DNA from: Opisthorchis felineus
Lineage: Eukaryota; Platyhelminthes; Trematoda; Opisthorchiida; Opisthorchiidae
Direction of reading: 5' to 3'
Length of the DNA stretch: 64,000 nt
Assembly (NCBI GenBank): GCA_004794785.1
Contig: SJOL01006494.1
Location: forward strand, 985,188-1,049,187
This document shows, in pieces, positions 46,501 to 55,390 of this stretch (the first letter of the stretch is position 1; each line of letters starts with the position of its first letter). A program made the translations under genes and the position numbers. Under the pieces are notes generated by a model that worked only from the letters and a program-made list of their open reading frames with translations, ran no database searches and was not told the origin of the DNA.

Positions 46501-49500
46501 GTCGAGATGCAGAGATCGGGTTCGAACATCGGACCTTCCGGTCAGTAAATTTGCGCTCTAACCACAGCCATCTCGCCCCCGACGCAGAATCTGGTGTAAT
46601 TCAGATTTCCAGGTTGATGTGTAACTTGAGTGCATGGAGGATGCGTTCATAGTTCAGGACTCACTAACCAACCACTTGACTGACTTAGCCCCTTCAGTTA
46701 TGCATATCCGTTACTGCATTTCACAAGCGGAATTGAAATTACCATTCTTGGACGTGATGTTCAAGCGTTATGACTTAGGGCCGCTGGATAGGATGGTAGA
46801 CGGAAAGGCTACTTTCAAAGTTATGTTTTGTTGCGCTGTAGAGGCATCCAGTATGCGGTTGGCCTGCAGCCTTGTTACCTTAGGATTTGAATTAAACCAG
46901 ATAAGAGATGTCCTCAAAGAAAATGGTAATCCGGAACCCTTGATTCTAAAACGCCCCGTGGAAGGTGACCTATCCGAAATTTTAACACCAATGGGAGATC
47001 TCTTATCCGATTCATTTTAGGGAAGTTTCGATTTTCTAACTCAAAGCCTTCATCCGCTATCACCAAGACGTTTCCGGCCGCCAAGCCGTAATCCGCCTAC
47101 TTATGGTTTCTTGCCTAGAGGACAAACTCCCAGTTCCGTCCACCTCGTCCATTCTATACCTCTTCACCTGCACCTCTGGAGCACAGGTTTTAGCACACTA
47201 CGCACAATTTGCGCAAGAGCTCGGTGAAAATCTCTCATAGTTCTATCCTTGAGCATCTGGTCGAAATTGGGCACCAAATGGATTGCTCGGGTTCATTTGC
47301 TCTATTTGACTTGGTTGCAAACATTACGCCAAACGACTTTGTGAACGCATGCTTTCAATAGTAAGAGCCATTACAATCAGAATTTTGAGTTTTGTAAGCA
47401 AAGACAACTAATTCAGCTAGTCGTATTGCTGTGTCCGCAGTAAAGGAGACATATGTGCACTATCTGTCTAGTTTTTGAGACCAGTTTCCTGAGCATCAAG
47501 TCCATTCGAGTGGATAACGGGTTTTCTTATTTTGTCTCCAATCTGCCATCGGCATGTCTTGAGAGTGTAGGACAAAATATAGCTTCTGCAACAACTCCTA
47601 TTGCCGTGACCAGAAGGGAGAACAGATATGGGCTATCTTCCTGTTGTTTGTGTCTGGTGCTTATTCAAGGTTTGCGCTTGGCCATCCGTGCTGTGGTCTT
47701 TTCTGTGACCTTTGTGACGCTTTCGTCAGCTGATAGTTTTCGCGGTTTCGGTTCAAACAAAATTGAGTGTTTGTTTTTTGTTTTTATGTCAGTTATGACG
47801 GAACCTCCTTAACTGACTTAAATGCCTGTGAAATTGTTTTGAATGCGTACTTATCTTGGCGATTCTTTCAAGATTAATCTCATCCTCCGTTTTGTATGGC
47901 TCGATGGGCATCTCGTGCAGTGAGTATCAGCCGAATATATGCGCACAGAACACCACGGCATGAGCCATTGGCTTTCCCTAATTGTAGAATGATTAATTAC
48001 TGATTGGTCCTGTTCATTTCATTTTTTTTGTGTTGCAACTTTATCGTTCTTAGTACGTCGCTGACGGGACAAAAACGAACGTGCGCGAACTTTGCCTTGT
48101 TGCTGCGTTTTACGTTCTTTTTACTAGTCGTTCTACTCAGTGATTGCCCTCTAGTGCCTGTTTCGTGAGTCATTTGGAAAAAATTTCGATCATCCCCGAG
48201 TTTTCGCTCCTTCTATTTATTCTGCTTTCCGCACTCCCTAATGCACTACTGTGAGTTCCTCAAACTTTATCGCGTTACGGAGCAACTGGAATATCATATT
48301 GCCGCAAATTGTTTACTTTGATGCACCTGTTGCGCTGTACCAAATGAGTTCACGCAGAATTTTGCAGAATGGCGAAAAGCTCACTTCAGAAGCTTTGTTG
48401 GTATGGAGAGATTAGAATAGGCGGTTATAATAAGTTTGCTTCACTGTGAAGTCCGCGAGATTCTCACTGATTAGACGAGGTTTGTGCATTTTGCCTGCTT
48501 CCACAGAGCATATGTTGACGATCGGCGTCCGCGAAGGTACTCCAGAACGGTCGACAAACAACAATTGTTCCACGTCATTGGTAGCTGATGGCAATGTGCT
48601 CTATTTCCGCCTGAAGATTTTTTTTCTGTGGAGAAAATCGAATTGCCAAGCAGTGCCTATCTTTCCCGAAGTTAGTACCGCGAATAGACAATTTGTGATC
48701 AGCAACACGTGCTCAATGTTGCTGTTACGTCTCGGGTCCAGTTCCAAGTCACAGGTTTAACCCTGATCTTCATCTACCCGACCAGCAACCATAATGATAC
48801 TTGAGCTTCTAGCCTGTCATAATAACGCACCCAAAGCACCATCAAAGCTGTTTTTGAGAATAGCAGCATTACAGTCTGTTGGGGCCTCATAAGACAATAA
48901 ACTGGCAGCGATTCTCAGCGCCTTCGTGAGATACTTTCTCCATGGTTGTCAAACGGGCTGTGGAGAGACGACCATTACCAAGCCTAACAGAGACCTTTGT
49001 AAGTGATGGTGTGAAACAATACCTACTGTGGCACAACCAGCTGCGACGGTCCCTGAAACCACACGGCGGCTCATTTGGCATAGTTTGTTTGTGCCTGTGG
49101 AGTTCATGTTTGCACGTGTGCTGGTATACTGCTACGGACCCCGTACCTAGACGAGAGGACAATGGGAGTACTCAACCAAGGGTGAATAACCTGGCCGCGA
49201 GCTAGCAACAGTCGATATAGGGCTGCCGTACTTCATATTTTAAGGAAACGGCCACCGCCACACTTTCCAGTCCCCAACCCGAAAGACCACAAGACCGTGT
49301 TAGTGAGACCTCAATCCGTTGACCAATCTGGCGTGAGAGACCCTGCCGTTGTCAGATGGCTACTCCCCAAGATAGCCGATGGGTTATATCACCGCAAGAT
49401 CTAGTCTCTTGGGACCAACGCCAGGAAATAATGCTAGGTTCCGAAATCCCGTAAACAGTATGTGTAGTTTTGCAACCCAAGCCCATTCGAACTTCATTTT

Positions 49501-51883
49501 ACCAATGTCTTTTCTTTTACTTCAAGACACTCTTGGGCTGGATTTGAGACAATACTATAAGCGATTTATTTTCTTATCAGCACAGTGTTATATTTTTACT
49601 CCACCCAACCCTATCAGCTTGCTTGATAACCAAACTCGAACTATCATGGTGAAATCGGAAGTGACGTCTGAATTCGGTTTTTAATGTACTATTAATGTTC
49701 TATGACTGGTGAAGGCGTAGCAGCAGGTTGCTTACCATACAATGGTGTTACAATACTGTTTCTCTTAATCGAGAGATAGATTAGTAACATCTTATCGATT
49801 TTATACAGCCCTGCATCGAGATCGAGCCAATCAAAATGTAAACTGAGACGCAGCTTAATGGCCATTGCACAGATTTTGGTAGCTGAATACTTTAGGGTCG
49901 TGGCACGATCCATGCTCTCGTACGTGTTGTCAACTTCCACGTAAACACCATGACATTAGCTAACGCGTGGGCTGAAAAGTACCATCCGTACCAAGTAGGT
50001 AGGTCCTTGTAGGATTATTTGCCTTGAACTTGACCGCTGAATTGTTTGAGCAGTACTCTTTCGATCCTAGATGAATTTTCGTCATTTTTTGACTTGTGAA
50101 GTTGTCCTTATTAAGGAGTTGTGGTCCTATTAAGGGGCGAAACCTTAATCACCGCCATTGAAGTAGTCTTAGGTTCGCAGGCCTGAAAATTGCGTACTAT
50201 CCTGTCTTTTGCACAAGGTGTCAGTTTACACATCAGTCACGTATATGATCGATAGAAGTTACTGACGGAAAACTAGTCAATGAACCCACCACATATTTCA
50301 GTAGTGCTAATCTTTATAGAGGAGGAATTTGTGCAAAAAATGTACGAAAATCTAGTTTTTCCACGCCATGAATTTTATACAGCATTTGCAGTAGTAGCAT
50401 TTGTAGTAGTTTGACGAAGCATGTAAAGCCGGCGCTCTGTTGACGCTTCATCTAGCCGTTTTGATTCGATAGATTGGACCACATTGACTGGAGCTATTTG
50501 CGGCTGCTGTGTTTGCCCGTATCAGCCTTCTAGGGAAGATCTCATTCAAACTGGAAACACCCATGAGATGGGGTATTGGAGCCAGAGCAAACATGAGGCG
50601 AACAGGTGCTATCAATAGACGAGGAGCGTGGAAATATGTCGAGATGATTTCGCCGATCCGTCTTCTGATCAGATGAGCTGCAATTATTTTTGAGGGGATA
50701 GGGATGCGGATGCTATATGTTCATATGAAGTGTATGGAGAGGTGCAGTGAACGCAGAGTTCATGGATAAAAATTATGAAAACAACCTGATCCATTTCACG
50801 ATTTCAAAAGTCAACTCTGTTTCTTATAACTTAGACTAAGAATAAATACAGAAACGCAGAAACTCTTGTAAAGGATATTCCTTACTTACATATATTTTGA
50901 TTCTACCAGAGGGCTTCTCTTATTTAGAAGTCTCTCCGATGTTTATCCATCATCGTAGAATACTAGAAGTGGCCACCCAATCCACGTTACAATAGCTCGG
51001 TAGAGCGGTACCCATAGCGGCGTGTTAACTGTCAGAATTGACGTGATATTTGAATGAAGCCTCTGTTTCACCCTTAATGCTAACTGGTTGCTCAACAACG
51101 GCATTTATTGTTTTCCAATTCAGACACTCCGTGAGTAGATGTACACAATTCTTTGATTGTTATCGCATCGCACGGCCACAAAGCGAATGACTTAACTGGC
51201 TTATGATTACAGTGACAAATTCTCAGCTATCAATCTCTACTGCATTTGAAGAGATCAGACCCCTCTCACCGTTATTCCTTCTTGGTGGCTGTGAGTACTA
51301 GTGCGAGGTTGTTTCATTACTGAAAGTCCTAGGTTTCCATCAACCTGCTAGTGATTTCTTATGATTAGATATGATCAAATGTTACCGATAACTGCTCATG
51401 ACCAACACGAAGAATTATCTCAAGACTGGAAGTTAAGGTTTCCGGCAAATGGAATGCATACAACCCGTGTAAGGGGGAATTCATGTGGAAGCAAGTGCAC
51501 GAAGTGAAATGGGTGAGTAAGTAGTTGAAATCCGTCACTTAATACTGACGACCTCTGTCACACGCAAGCATCTATTACTTTTGCAGGGGCGTTTTGTATT
51601 GTTCCTCAGTTCCACAACTGTCATGAGGCATTCTCTGAGGTACACTTTACATAGTCTCATTCGCTGCTCTTTTCAGTTGATCGGTACCTCCCTGCTGTTC
51701 GCTCACCGCGGTCGCGATTGGGCACATGTGTGGATGATTGACTTTGCGAAAACCGTCCACCATCCTGGTTTGGTACTCAGTCATGGGACACAGTGGTTCA
51801 TGGGGAACCACGAAGATGGCTATCTGCTTGGATTAAACAATCTAATTGATCTTTTCCACACCCTGAGCTGTGAGTTGTCATGA
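25099..51883 (+). CDS. ITPK: Inositol 1,4,5-trisphosphate 3-kinase gene (8 candidate exons)
   Basis: Exons: 25099-25569, 25765-25867, 30958-31092, 36813-36943, 39152-39301, 41193-41294, 42730-42801, 51677-51883. Introns are 195, 5090, 5720, 2208, 1891, 1435 and 8875 bp, all GT..AG. Phases join correctly and give about 299 residues from exon B on, or about 451 if an ATG at 25114 starts the protein; the vertebrate ITPKA form is of similar length. The enzyme phosphorylates Ins(1,4,5)P3 to Ins(1,3,4,5)P4 and so ends the IP3 calcium signal in the cytoplasm. The full inositol polyphosphate kinase domain is visible: WVQLAGH, the ATP-lobe LLK, the PCIMDCKMG signature, RYMQWRE, the SLL motif (TSLLFAH), IDFAKT and the final [10 protein letters not shown]. 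Exons B-H are near certain; exon A is less sure. Introns are full of transposon relics. Confidence 0.93.
25765..25867 (+). CDS. ITPK: IP3 3-kinase exon B (kinase domain start)
   Basis: Encodes [26 protein letters not shown] and ends in phase 1. A TAG directly precedes it in frame, so the acceptor CTGTTATAG|TTC fixes its start. The donor is GAAG|GTTGGT. WVQLAGH is the conserved entry to the catalytic domain. Confidence 0.85.
25868..28200. other. Intron B-C, left part: no recognised element
   Basis: Minus frames at 25919-26356 (145 codons) and 26567-26842 are open but match no family I know. The rest is anonymous. Confidence 0.3.
28203..29305 (+). mobile_element. R2-like non-LTR retrotransposon, 3' fragment
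   Basis: From about 28532 to 28969 the plus strand encodes [20 protein letters not shown].. then [32 protein letters not shown] and a C-terminal [15 protein letters not shown]. The PD...VIDV...K..KY layout is the restriction-like (PD-(D/E)XK) endonuclease at the C terminus of R2-clade elements, preceded by a Cys pair (ACQMC) in a shifted frame that may be the remains of the zinc finger. About 330 bp of 3' untranslated sequence follow, ending near AAAATAAACGATAATAG. It is 5'-truncated and frameshifted, with no 28S rRNA flank. It lies in sense orientation in intron B-C of the kinase gene. Confidence 0.7.
29310..30957. other. Intron B-C, right part; GTAT microsatellite
   Basis: No element recognised apart from a short (TATG)n tract at 30074-30094. 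Confidence 0.4.
30958..31092 (+). CDS. ITPK: IP3 3-kinase exon C
   Basis: Acceptor CCTTTCCAG|GC. With exon B's last base this gives [23 protein letters not shown].. and ..[17 protein letters not shown], matching the family's 'GSF...G..LK....E..CL..LM.D.LR..VP.Y.G' block, with Lys of LLK as the presumed ATP-lobe lysine. The donor is either GAA|GTACAC (end 31092) or CAC|GTATCC (end 31098). Both are phase 1 and differ by two residues. Confidence 0.85.
31093..31870. other. Intron C-D, left part: anonymous
   Basis: Nothing recognised before the 3' end of the minus-strand RTE element. Confidence 0.35.
31876..35600 (-). mobile_element. RTE-like non-LTR retrotransposon, nearly full-length, dead
   Basis: Read on minus from about 35600: a 5' UTR (shared with 49.3-49.4 kb), then an APE-type endonuclease ([16 protein letters not shown] near 34.96 kb; [35 protein letters not shown] at 34.3 kb), a linker ([18 protein letters not shown]), RT finger and palm blocks ([19 protein letters not shown] at about 33.4 kb; [17 protein letters not shown] at about 33.18 kb) and the C-terminal [21 protein letters not shown] block at 32.4-32.3 kb. 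The 3' end has CATCAGTG.. and an ATGATGATG tail (31886-31878 on plus as CATCATCAT). The RT metal-binding YADD box appears removed by a small deletion near 32.9 kb, and many stops and frameshifts are present. It is antisense within the kinase intron C-D. Confidence 0.82.
31992..32010. repeat. (GAGT)n microsatellite
   Basis: About five GAGT units inside the 3' region of the RTE relic; non-coding. Confidence 0.8.
35605..36010. other. Intron C-D spacer
   Basis: A minus frame at 35603-35875 has no recognised domain. No element was identified between the RTE 5' end and the SINE-RTE chimera. Confidence 0.35.
36011..36592 (+). mobile_element. SINE-RTE chimera with target duplication (chimera 2)
   Basis: The element at 36020-36583 starts with the tRNA-like SINE head (TCTCAGTGGTTAGAGCGCG, B-box GGTTCGAAC) and continues through the SINE body to about 36190. 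An unassigned ~140 bp follows, then the RTE 3' end from about 36330 (GGAGACACTGCAAGATATGG, as at 55.16 kb) to a (GAT)n tail. TGATAAGCG occurs on both sides (36011-36019 and 36584-36592), indicating that the whole composite inserted as one unit. In sense orientation in kinase intron C-D. Confidence 0.72.
36813..36943 (+). CDS. ITPK: IP3 3-kinase exon D (catalytic signature)
   Basis: Acceptor GACTCGTTAG|GT, donor AGGCCG|GTACGT. Encodes [11 protein letters not shown] then [19 protein letters not shown], which contains the PxxxDxKxG signature of inositol polyphosphate kinases (catalytic Asp and Lys). Enters in phase 1 and leaves in phase 0, agreeing with its neighbours. Confidence 0.95.
37126..37350 (+). 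mobile_element. tRNA-derived SINE with perfect 13-bp target duplication
   Basis: The element at 37139-37337 has a tRNA-like head (GGCGAGATGGCTCAAGTTGT; B-box GGTTCGAACCC at about 37195), a body ending ..GGGTGTTACAACTGGACG and a (GATTATT)-type tail. It is flanked by ACCGACAAACAAA at 37126-37138 and 37338-37350. This defines the short full-length form of the SINE, ~199 bp. Intron D-E. Confidence 0.92.
37740..37830. repeat. Repeat fragment shared with 14.36-14.44 kb
   Basis: GTTGATCTGTTAGCCGAAC.. here aligns to GTTGATCTGTTCGCCGAGC.. at 14365 over roughly 75 bp with several gaps. It is possibly the untranslated end of a Penelope-like family. No coding content. Confidence 0.35.
37914..38221 (+). 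mobile_element. Solo LTR of the Gypsy/CsRn1-like family
   Basis: 37918-38217 (300 bp) aligns along its whole length to the 5' LTR at 9312-9620: TGTAACGGTG start, GCATCTAATGGAAGGTG, CAATGAATATCCAGG, AATAAA near the end and a CCTCCTTCCA terminus. CCAG lies on both sides (37914-37917 and 38218-38221), so it is a complete insertion reduced to one LTR by recombination. It sits in sense orientation in kinase intron D-E. Confidence 0.9.
39152..39301 (+). CDS. ITPK: IP3 3-kinase exon E
   Basis: Exactly 50 codons, phase 0 at both ends; acceptor TTTTGTTGTAG|GA, donor GTCAAG|GTAGCG. Encodes [32 protein letters not shown] and [10 protein letters not shown], which match the substrate-lobe region of IP3 3-kinases. 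One local difference is Leu in KLRYMQWRE where vertebrate enzymes have Pro. Confidence 0.95.
39302..41192. other. Intron E-F: no recognised element
   Basis: About 1.9 kb of anonymous sequence. No SINE head, RTE or LTR piece could be recognised. Confidence 0.4.
41193..41294 (+). CDS. ITPK: IP3 3-kinase exon F
   Basis: 34 codons, phase 0; acceptor TATTGGTTTCAG|AA, donor ATCTGT|GTGAGT. Encodes [20 protein letters not shown], matching the 'DFK.T.S.EQV...F..FV' block. Confidence 0.92.
41946..42117 (-). mobile_element. Diverged SINE, minus strand
   Basis: The reverse complement shows the tRNA-like head (AGGTAGCTCAGTGGTTAGGG), the GGAAGGTCGGTGGTTCTAAC region and the 3' GGCATGGCAGTTGGGTACCG part. 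Clearly older than the copy at 37.1 kb. Intron F-G. Confidence 0.7.
42730..42801 (+). CDS. ITPK: IP3 3-kinase exon G (72 bp)
   Basis: 24 codons, phase 0; acceptor ATTCTTTTCAG|GA, donor CACGAG|GTAGGT. Encodes [20 protein letters not shown] then AEHE, matching the helical segment before '(H/E)E.IGSSLL' in the family. Confidence 0.93.
42802..46479. other. Intron G-H, left part: anonymous
   Basis: No element recognised except a 10-bp tandem repeat at 43674-43703. The minus frame 45351-45728 (125 codons) is open but unassigned. Confidence 0.35.
43674..43703. repeat. Short tandem repeat, ATGGAAATTC x3
   Basis: Three perfect copies of a 10-bp unit; no coding or structural role visible. Confidence 0.85.
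46480..46578 (-). mobile_element. SINE 5' fragment, minus strand
   Basis: The reverse complement gives the SINE head from GGGGGCGAGATGGCTG through ACCGGAAGGTCCGATGTTCG to CTGTCTAGGCTTGAGC. The 3' half is missing. Intron G-H. Confidence 0.7.
46634..47415 (+). mobile_element. Penelope-like element relic, RT end to GIY-YIG region
   Basis: Plus-strand order: [15 protein letters not shown], where MED replaces the RT catalytic [45 protein letters not shown]; then in another frame [20 protein letters not shown] with a degraded GIY-YIG stretch (about 47102-47240), [15 protein letters not shown] (about 47240-47290) and [15 protein letters not shown] (to about 47407). These match successive blocks of fluke Penelope-like elements. 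Frame changes and the lost catalytic Asp show it is dead. Sense orientation in kinase intron G-H. Confidence 0.62.
47416..48411. other. Intron G-H, middle: anonymous
   Basis: The open frame at 47453-47812 (+) has no recognised domain; nothing else was identified. Confidence 0.35.
48412..49440 (-). mobile_element. RTE-like element, 5' part only (5' UTR and endonuclease remains)
   Basis: On minus, [20 protein letters not shown] at about 48.49-48.44 kb is the post-endonuclease linker seen at 34.15 kb ([18 protein letters not shown]) and 54.1 kb (RLATERLADPDVKRTYQN). The upstream endonuclease remains are heavily shifted. At 49295-49345 the plus strand carries TTAGTGAGACCTC..GTTGACCAATCTGG, matching 35458-35505, i.e. 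the shared 5' UTR. Much older than the 54-kb copy. Confidence 0.5.
49441..51676. other. Intron G-H, right part: anonymous
   Basis: About 2.2 kb with no recognised gene or element before the final kinase exon. Confidence 0.4.
51677..51883 (+). CDS. ITPK: IP3 3-kinase exon H (last coding exon)
   Basis: Acceptor TGCTCTTTTCAG|TT; 68 codons and TGA at 51881-51883. Encodes [24 protein letters not shown] (the IDF metal/ATP-binding motif, with Ala where vertebrate enzymes have Gly), and [20 protein letters not shown], the conserved C-terminal block. The protein ends about where vertebrate IP3 3-kinases do. Confidence 0.96.
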   Translation: MIGTSLLFAHRGRDWAHVWMIDFAKTVHHPGLVLSHGTQWFMGNHEDGYLLGLNNLIDLFHTLSCELS

Positions 51884-52917
51884 TTGGTCTAATCGGGGCC
51901 ACTGGTTTTCTGTCGTCGGAGCAACAAACCTTTCTTGTTGTCCTCTCGTCGCAATTGTTACCTACCACCCAATCAAAATCGATTGTATTCCCACTTACTC
52001 AGTCTTTCCGTTTGGTGCTCATCACACGCCCATCTCAGCGAATATTTGGGACTTGTTTGTTTTTGTATCCTATTTTTGTACCGTTCGTTTTTCTGAAGAA
52101 CAACCGTGTTTATATTGATCAACTTTTTATTTATCCGTACTCCACTTTTTTTCAACAATTTGCTGAGAAATTGACGTGTGTACAGACCTCTAGAGCCTTC
52201 TTCGTAGCCCGTTAATTGAGTTCCATGCCAGTTCTTTATCATTCCGCACAATTTGGATCTGCATCATGGTAGGTAAGTCTTTCGACTGTTTTCCTGTTAC
52301 CCCTTATTGATAACTCGATGAATCACATTGAATGCATACATACTCTGTTTTTGTGAACAAGTTGGTCACAATAAACCCAAGCTGTTGTTCTTTGGCTCAT
52401 ATGCATATGTGAACTACGATGGTTCAAATCATTCGCTGCGTGTTTGTCGTATCATGTTGTGTGTGTGAAAGCTTATCTCCTGCAATCTTTGCAGTGTCCT
52501 GATAGCGACCGTCCTCACATCACCGTTCATTTTCATGAACTTCCTGGCAGTGAGCAGTGACTGACAGATTTGCTGTGCCTCATGGTACCTCCTTTGCACT
52601 TTTGTCTCTCGCCCAAGCTATCTACTTGAATGCAATAGCGGCCAGTTCTTAGTCTAAAATACCTTCTCAATCAGCATTTTGGCATGGAGGACCCGCAGCA
52701 TATCCACTTCAACTGGTCATTTTCCAGGAAATGAAGGCAGTCGCTGTCACTTATACCCAACCTGCTTCCTCGGTAATTCACTTTGGCGAGGCAAATATGG
52801 TTACCCTGAGGGGGGGGGAGGGTGAACTAAATGTGTAATTATCAAGTTAGAAGTCAATAAGCTGTGGAAAATACACATCTCAAGCTCCAGTAATTTTTAA
52901 ACAATCAGCTAGATGTA
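51884..52917 (+). other. Probable 3' UTR and downstream flank of the kinase gene
   Basis: The open frame 51880-52215 directly after the stop shows no domain and is probably 3' UTR. An AATAAA at 52370-52375 is the first good polyadenylation signal after the stop; its use is unproven. Confidence 0.4.
52370..52375 (+). promoter_or_regulatory. Candidate polyadenylation signal AATAAA
   Basis: Lies ~487 bp after the kinase stop codon. Placement is plausible, but no cleavage site can be shown from sequence. Confidence 0.3.
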
Positions 52918-53560
52918 CCATCATCGTTGGCAGCAACACCAAAGGAGAACACTGGTGTTTTACTGCCGTACGGCCATGCCCGTTTGTTTAAATAAAGCCT
53001 TATAATGGGAAGATAAAGAAAAAAATGGGACACAAATATCTGAGATGCCTACACATCCAACACCCAGTCAGACAATCTGGATAGAAACTGACTTCGGTTA
53101 GCCGCCATATTCTCAGTGTCTCAAGCCGAGCATAAAGAGGGTCGCGTGCATTCCATCCTGGAGGGCGAACAGGAAAAAACTTAGCAATATCTTTCATTCT
53201 CTTCCATAGGTTTTCGCCAGTCTGAATCAAGCATGAAAAACAATGTCCTCAGCAGACGGGGACTCTTCACATGGCCTAGCCACCCCAGCCTGTAGCTTTG
53301 AATGCATTCCTTCGGTGGAGTAGTTTTTGATTCACCATTTACCCGTTTTCTGATCACATTGTGAATTCTCTGCTTCCAGTCTATTCTAGCTATTGTTCTG
53401 GGAGGTTGATAGTCAAAGGCCTGACGGTGCCCCAGATTCTCAATCAGTAGTGGCCGAATTCCGCAGCGGTACAACAGCCCGCATTGTAGTGCGACACACG
53501 CGTCCTTCGAGTCCTAGTGCTATGCTAGATTTCCGAAGTACGAAACAGCATTGCAGCGCT
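52918..53560 (-). mobile_element. RTE-like element, 5'-truncated 3' end
   Basis: On minus, LLYRCGIRPLLIENLGHRQ, RTIARIDWKQRIHNVIRKRV and RLGWLGHVKSPRLL (53474-53220) match the C-terminal RTE ORF blocks at 54.7-55.0 kb. PGWNARDPLYARLETL.. at about 53.16 kb and the 3' UTR follow, with a degraded CACCAGTG..GATGATGG tail end near 52918. It meets the oppositely oriented copy head to head near 53560. Confidence 0.65.
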
Positions 53561-55390
53561 CCAACCTCTGTGAAGGAGTCTCACAATGAGGGAGTTGATC
53601 GATGTCTGTTTGTCGTGCCTGCTTACACTCCAGCTGACTGTAGCTCAAACATAAGTTTTATGACGCCCTGAATGTCCTGTCGCGGCGAGCTAAAAGCTCA
53701 GATATCGTTGTGGTTTTCGGAGATCTGAATGCACAAGTGGGCAGGCTTAGAACATCTGCGGCTCAATTAGGTGGTCGACATGGACTGGGCTGGGTACGTA
53801 CGGACGATGGTGAACGACTGCTTCAGGTGTATGCTGACCGCAGGCTGTTTTTATGCAGTAATAACTTCCGACATAGCTGAAGTCGTCTGGCCACATGGTG
53901 TCCTCTAACGGCATGCCGGCCACAAATTCAGATCGATCACATTGCCATCGGTTACCGATGGCGCGGATCAATAACTGACTGCCGGTCGTTTTGGAACACA
54001 TTTGTGGATTCTGACCACGCACTTTTCCAGAGTCGCTTCTCCCTTCGTTTTCCGGGGCCGCGTAAGATGCGGGAAAATCGCCTGGCAACTGAAAGACTTG
54101 CAGATCCGGATGTTAAACGAACTTATCAGAATCGCCTTCTAGAGTCTCTTCCGAATGCTCCACCATCAGATGTGAATTCATACTGGGACGAGATAACCAC
54201 CTCTTTCAACAGTGCTGGGAGTTTTGCTTGTGGCACGGCACCACAAGGCTCACTCAATCACTGGATATCAGACCGAACAATGGCACTGCTTAAGTCTCAG
54301 AGAAATATCCCAGCCGGTCCCAAACATAGCTTGTCGCGACGACTCACCAGACGTCAAGTGAAAGTGAGCGTACGAACCGACCGTGAAGTGTGGTGGACAG
54401 ACGACATCGTTCTCATCTTCGAAGAGGAGGAGAGGGCGCAGGCCTTTTTGGATGAACTGACCAAAGTCATCCCGTCCTTTGGTATGCACTTTGCACCCAC
54501 AAAGTGTAAGGTCATGCTGCTGGACATGCAGTCACTGAACATGTCACTTACAATCCAGGGAGAGCCACTGGAAGTTGTGGAGCGTTTTACGTATCTAGGA
54601 AGATGTATTAGTTCTGATTGTAGTGTGACAGACGAGGTCAATGCACGAATCCGCAAGGCTCGGGTCGCGTTTGCTAATTTGAGGCACCTATGGCGTCAAA
54701 GTGGTGTATCCCTGAAACTCAAGGGACGTGTGTATCAAGCTACAGTGCGGGGCTGTTTTGTTGTATGGCTGTGAGACCTGGCCTGTTCGAGCAGCGGAAC
54801 TGAGACGTCTTCAGGTGTTTGACAATCGTTGTCTCAGAACCATAGCTCGTGTGGGTTGGTGTCGGCGAATCCGTAACGAGGCAGTTAGAAAGCGAGTTTT
54901 CGGTTGTGCAACGGGAACTTCCATTGAAGAATGTATCCAGCACCAGAAGCTGCGTTGGTTGGGCCATGTATTGCGTATGCCGAACCAACGTTTGCCGAAG
55001 GGAGTGCTGTTTTCCGTGCCCAATTCAGAGTGGCAGAAGCAGAGAGGTGGCCAACCGTTGACCTGACAGAGGGGTATGAAAGAGATTACGAAACTTTTGG
55101 GTGCTGGCGGTGCTACTCGCCTACCGGAATGGGGACCGCGTGATCCCCATTGCGCCTGGTTGGAGACGCTGCAAGATATGGCTGCTAGTCGATGTCAATG
55201 GCGTTCCTGTTGTCAGTTTCTATCCAGATTGCCTGAATGAGTGTCTGGAGGTTTAGACACCTTGGAATGATTGTAGTAAGCTAGCACCAAGTCCCTTCCC
55301 TGTCCATCTTTATCCTTCAAATAAATCATGGATGAACGGCAGCGAAGCATCAGTGTTGAACACTGATGTTGTCCATGATGATGATGATGC
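53560..55390 (+). mobile_element. RTE-like element with in-frame internal deletion
   Basis: Contains the endonuclease C-terminal half (VDRCLFVVPAYTPADCSSN; SDIVVVFGDLNAQVGRL; IQIDHIAIGYRW; DSDHALFQ), the linker RLATERLADPDVKRTYQN, then REVWWT joined directly to DDIVLIFEEEERAQAF. All RT finger and palm sequence between these is absent, as is the YA of YADD. Next come GMHFAPTKCKVML, ERFTYLGRCISSDCSV, the C-terminal LRWLGHVLRMP block, a 3' UTR and a (GATGAT)n tail at about 55375-55390. Defects include a TGA at 53878, a frameshift near 53650, and an extra G near 54750. It is the youngest-looking RTE copy in the window. Confidence 0.82.
54004..54774 (+). pseudogene. RTE ORF remnant, endonuclease end fused to RT thumb region
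   Basis: A 256-codon open stretch remaining after the internal deletion. It starts inside the endonuclease (SDH block at about 54010) and ends where one extra G in CGGGGCTG shifts the frame; the true frame continues as LYGCETWPVRAAELRRLQVF in another phase. Not a functional product, since RT motifs A and B are missing. Confidence 0.7.

Noticed and set aside
51880..52215. 111-codon open frame as a separate gene
   Set aside because: Starts at the kinase stop codon, lacks domains and fits the 3' UTR position.
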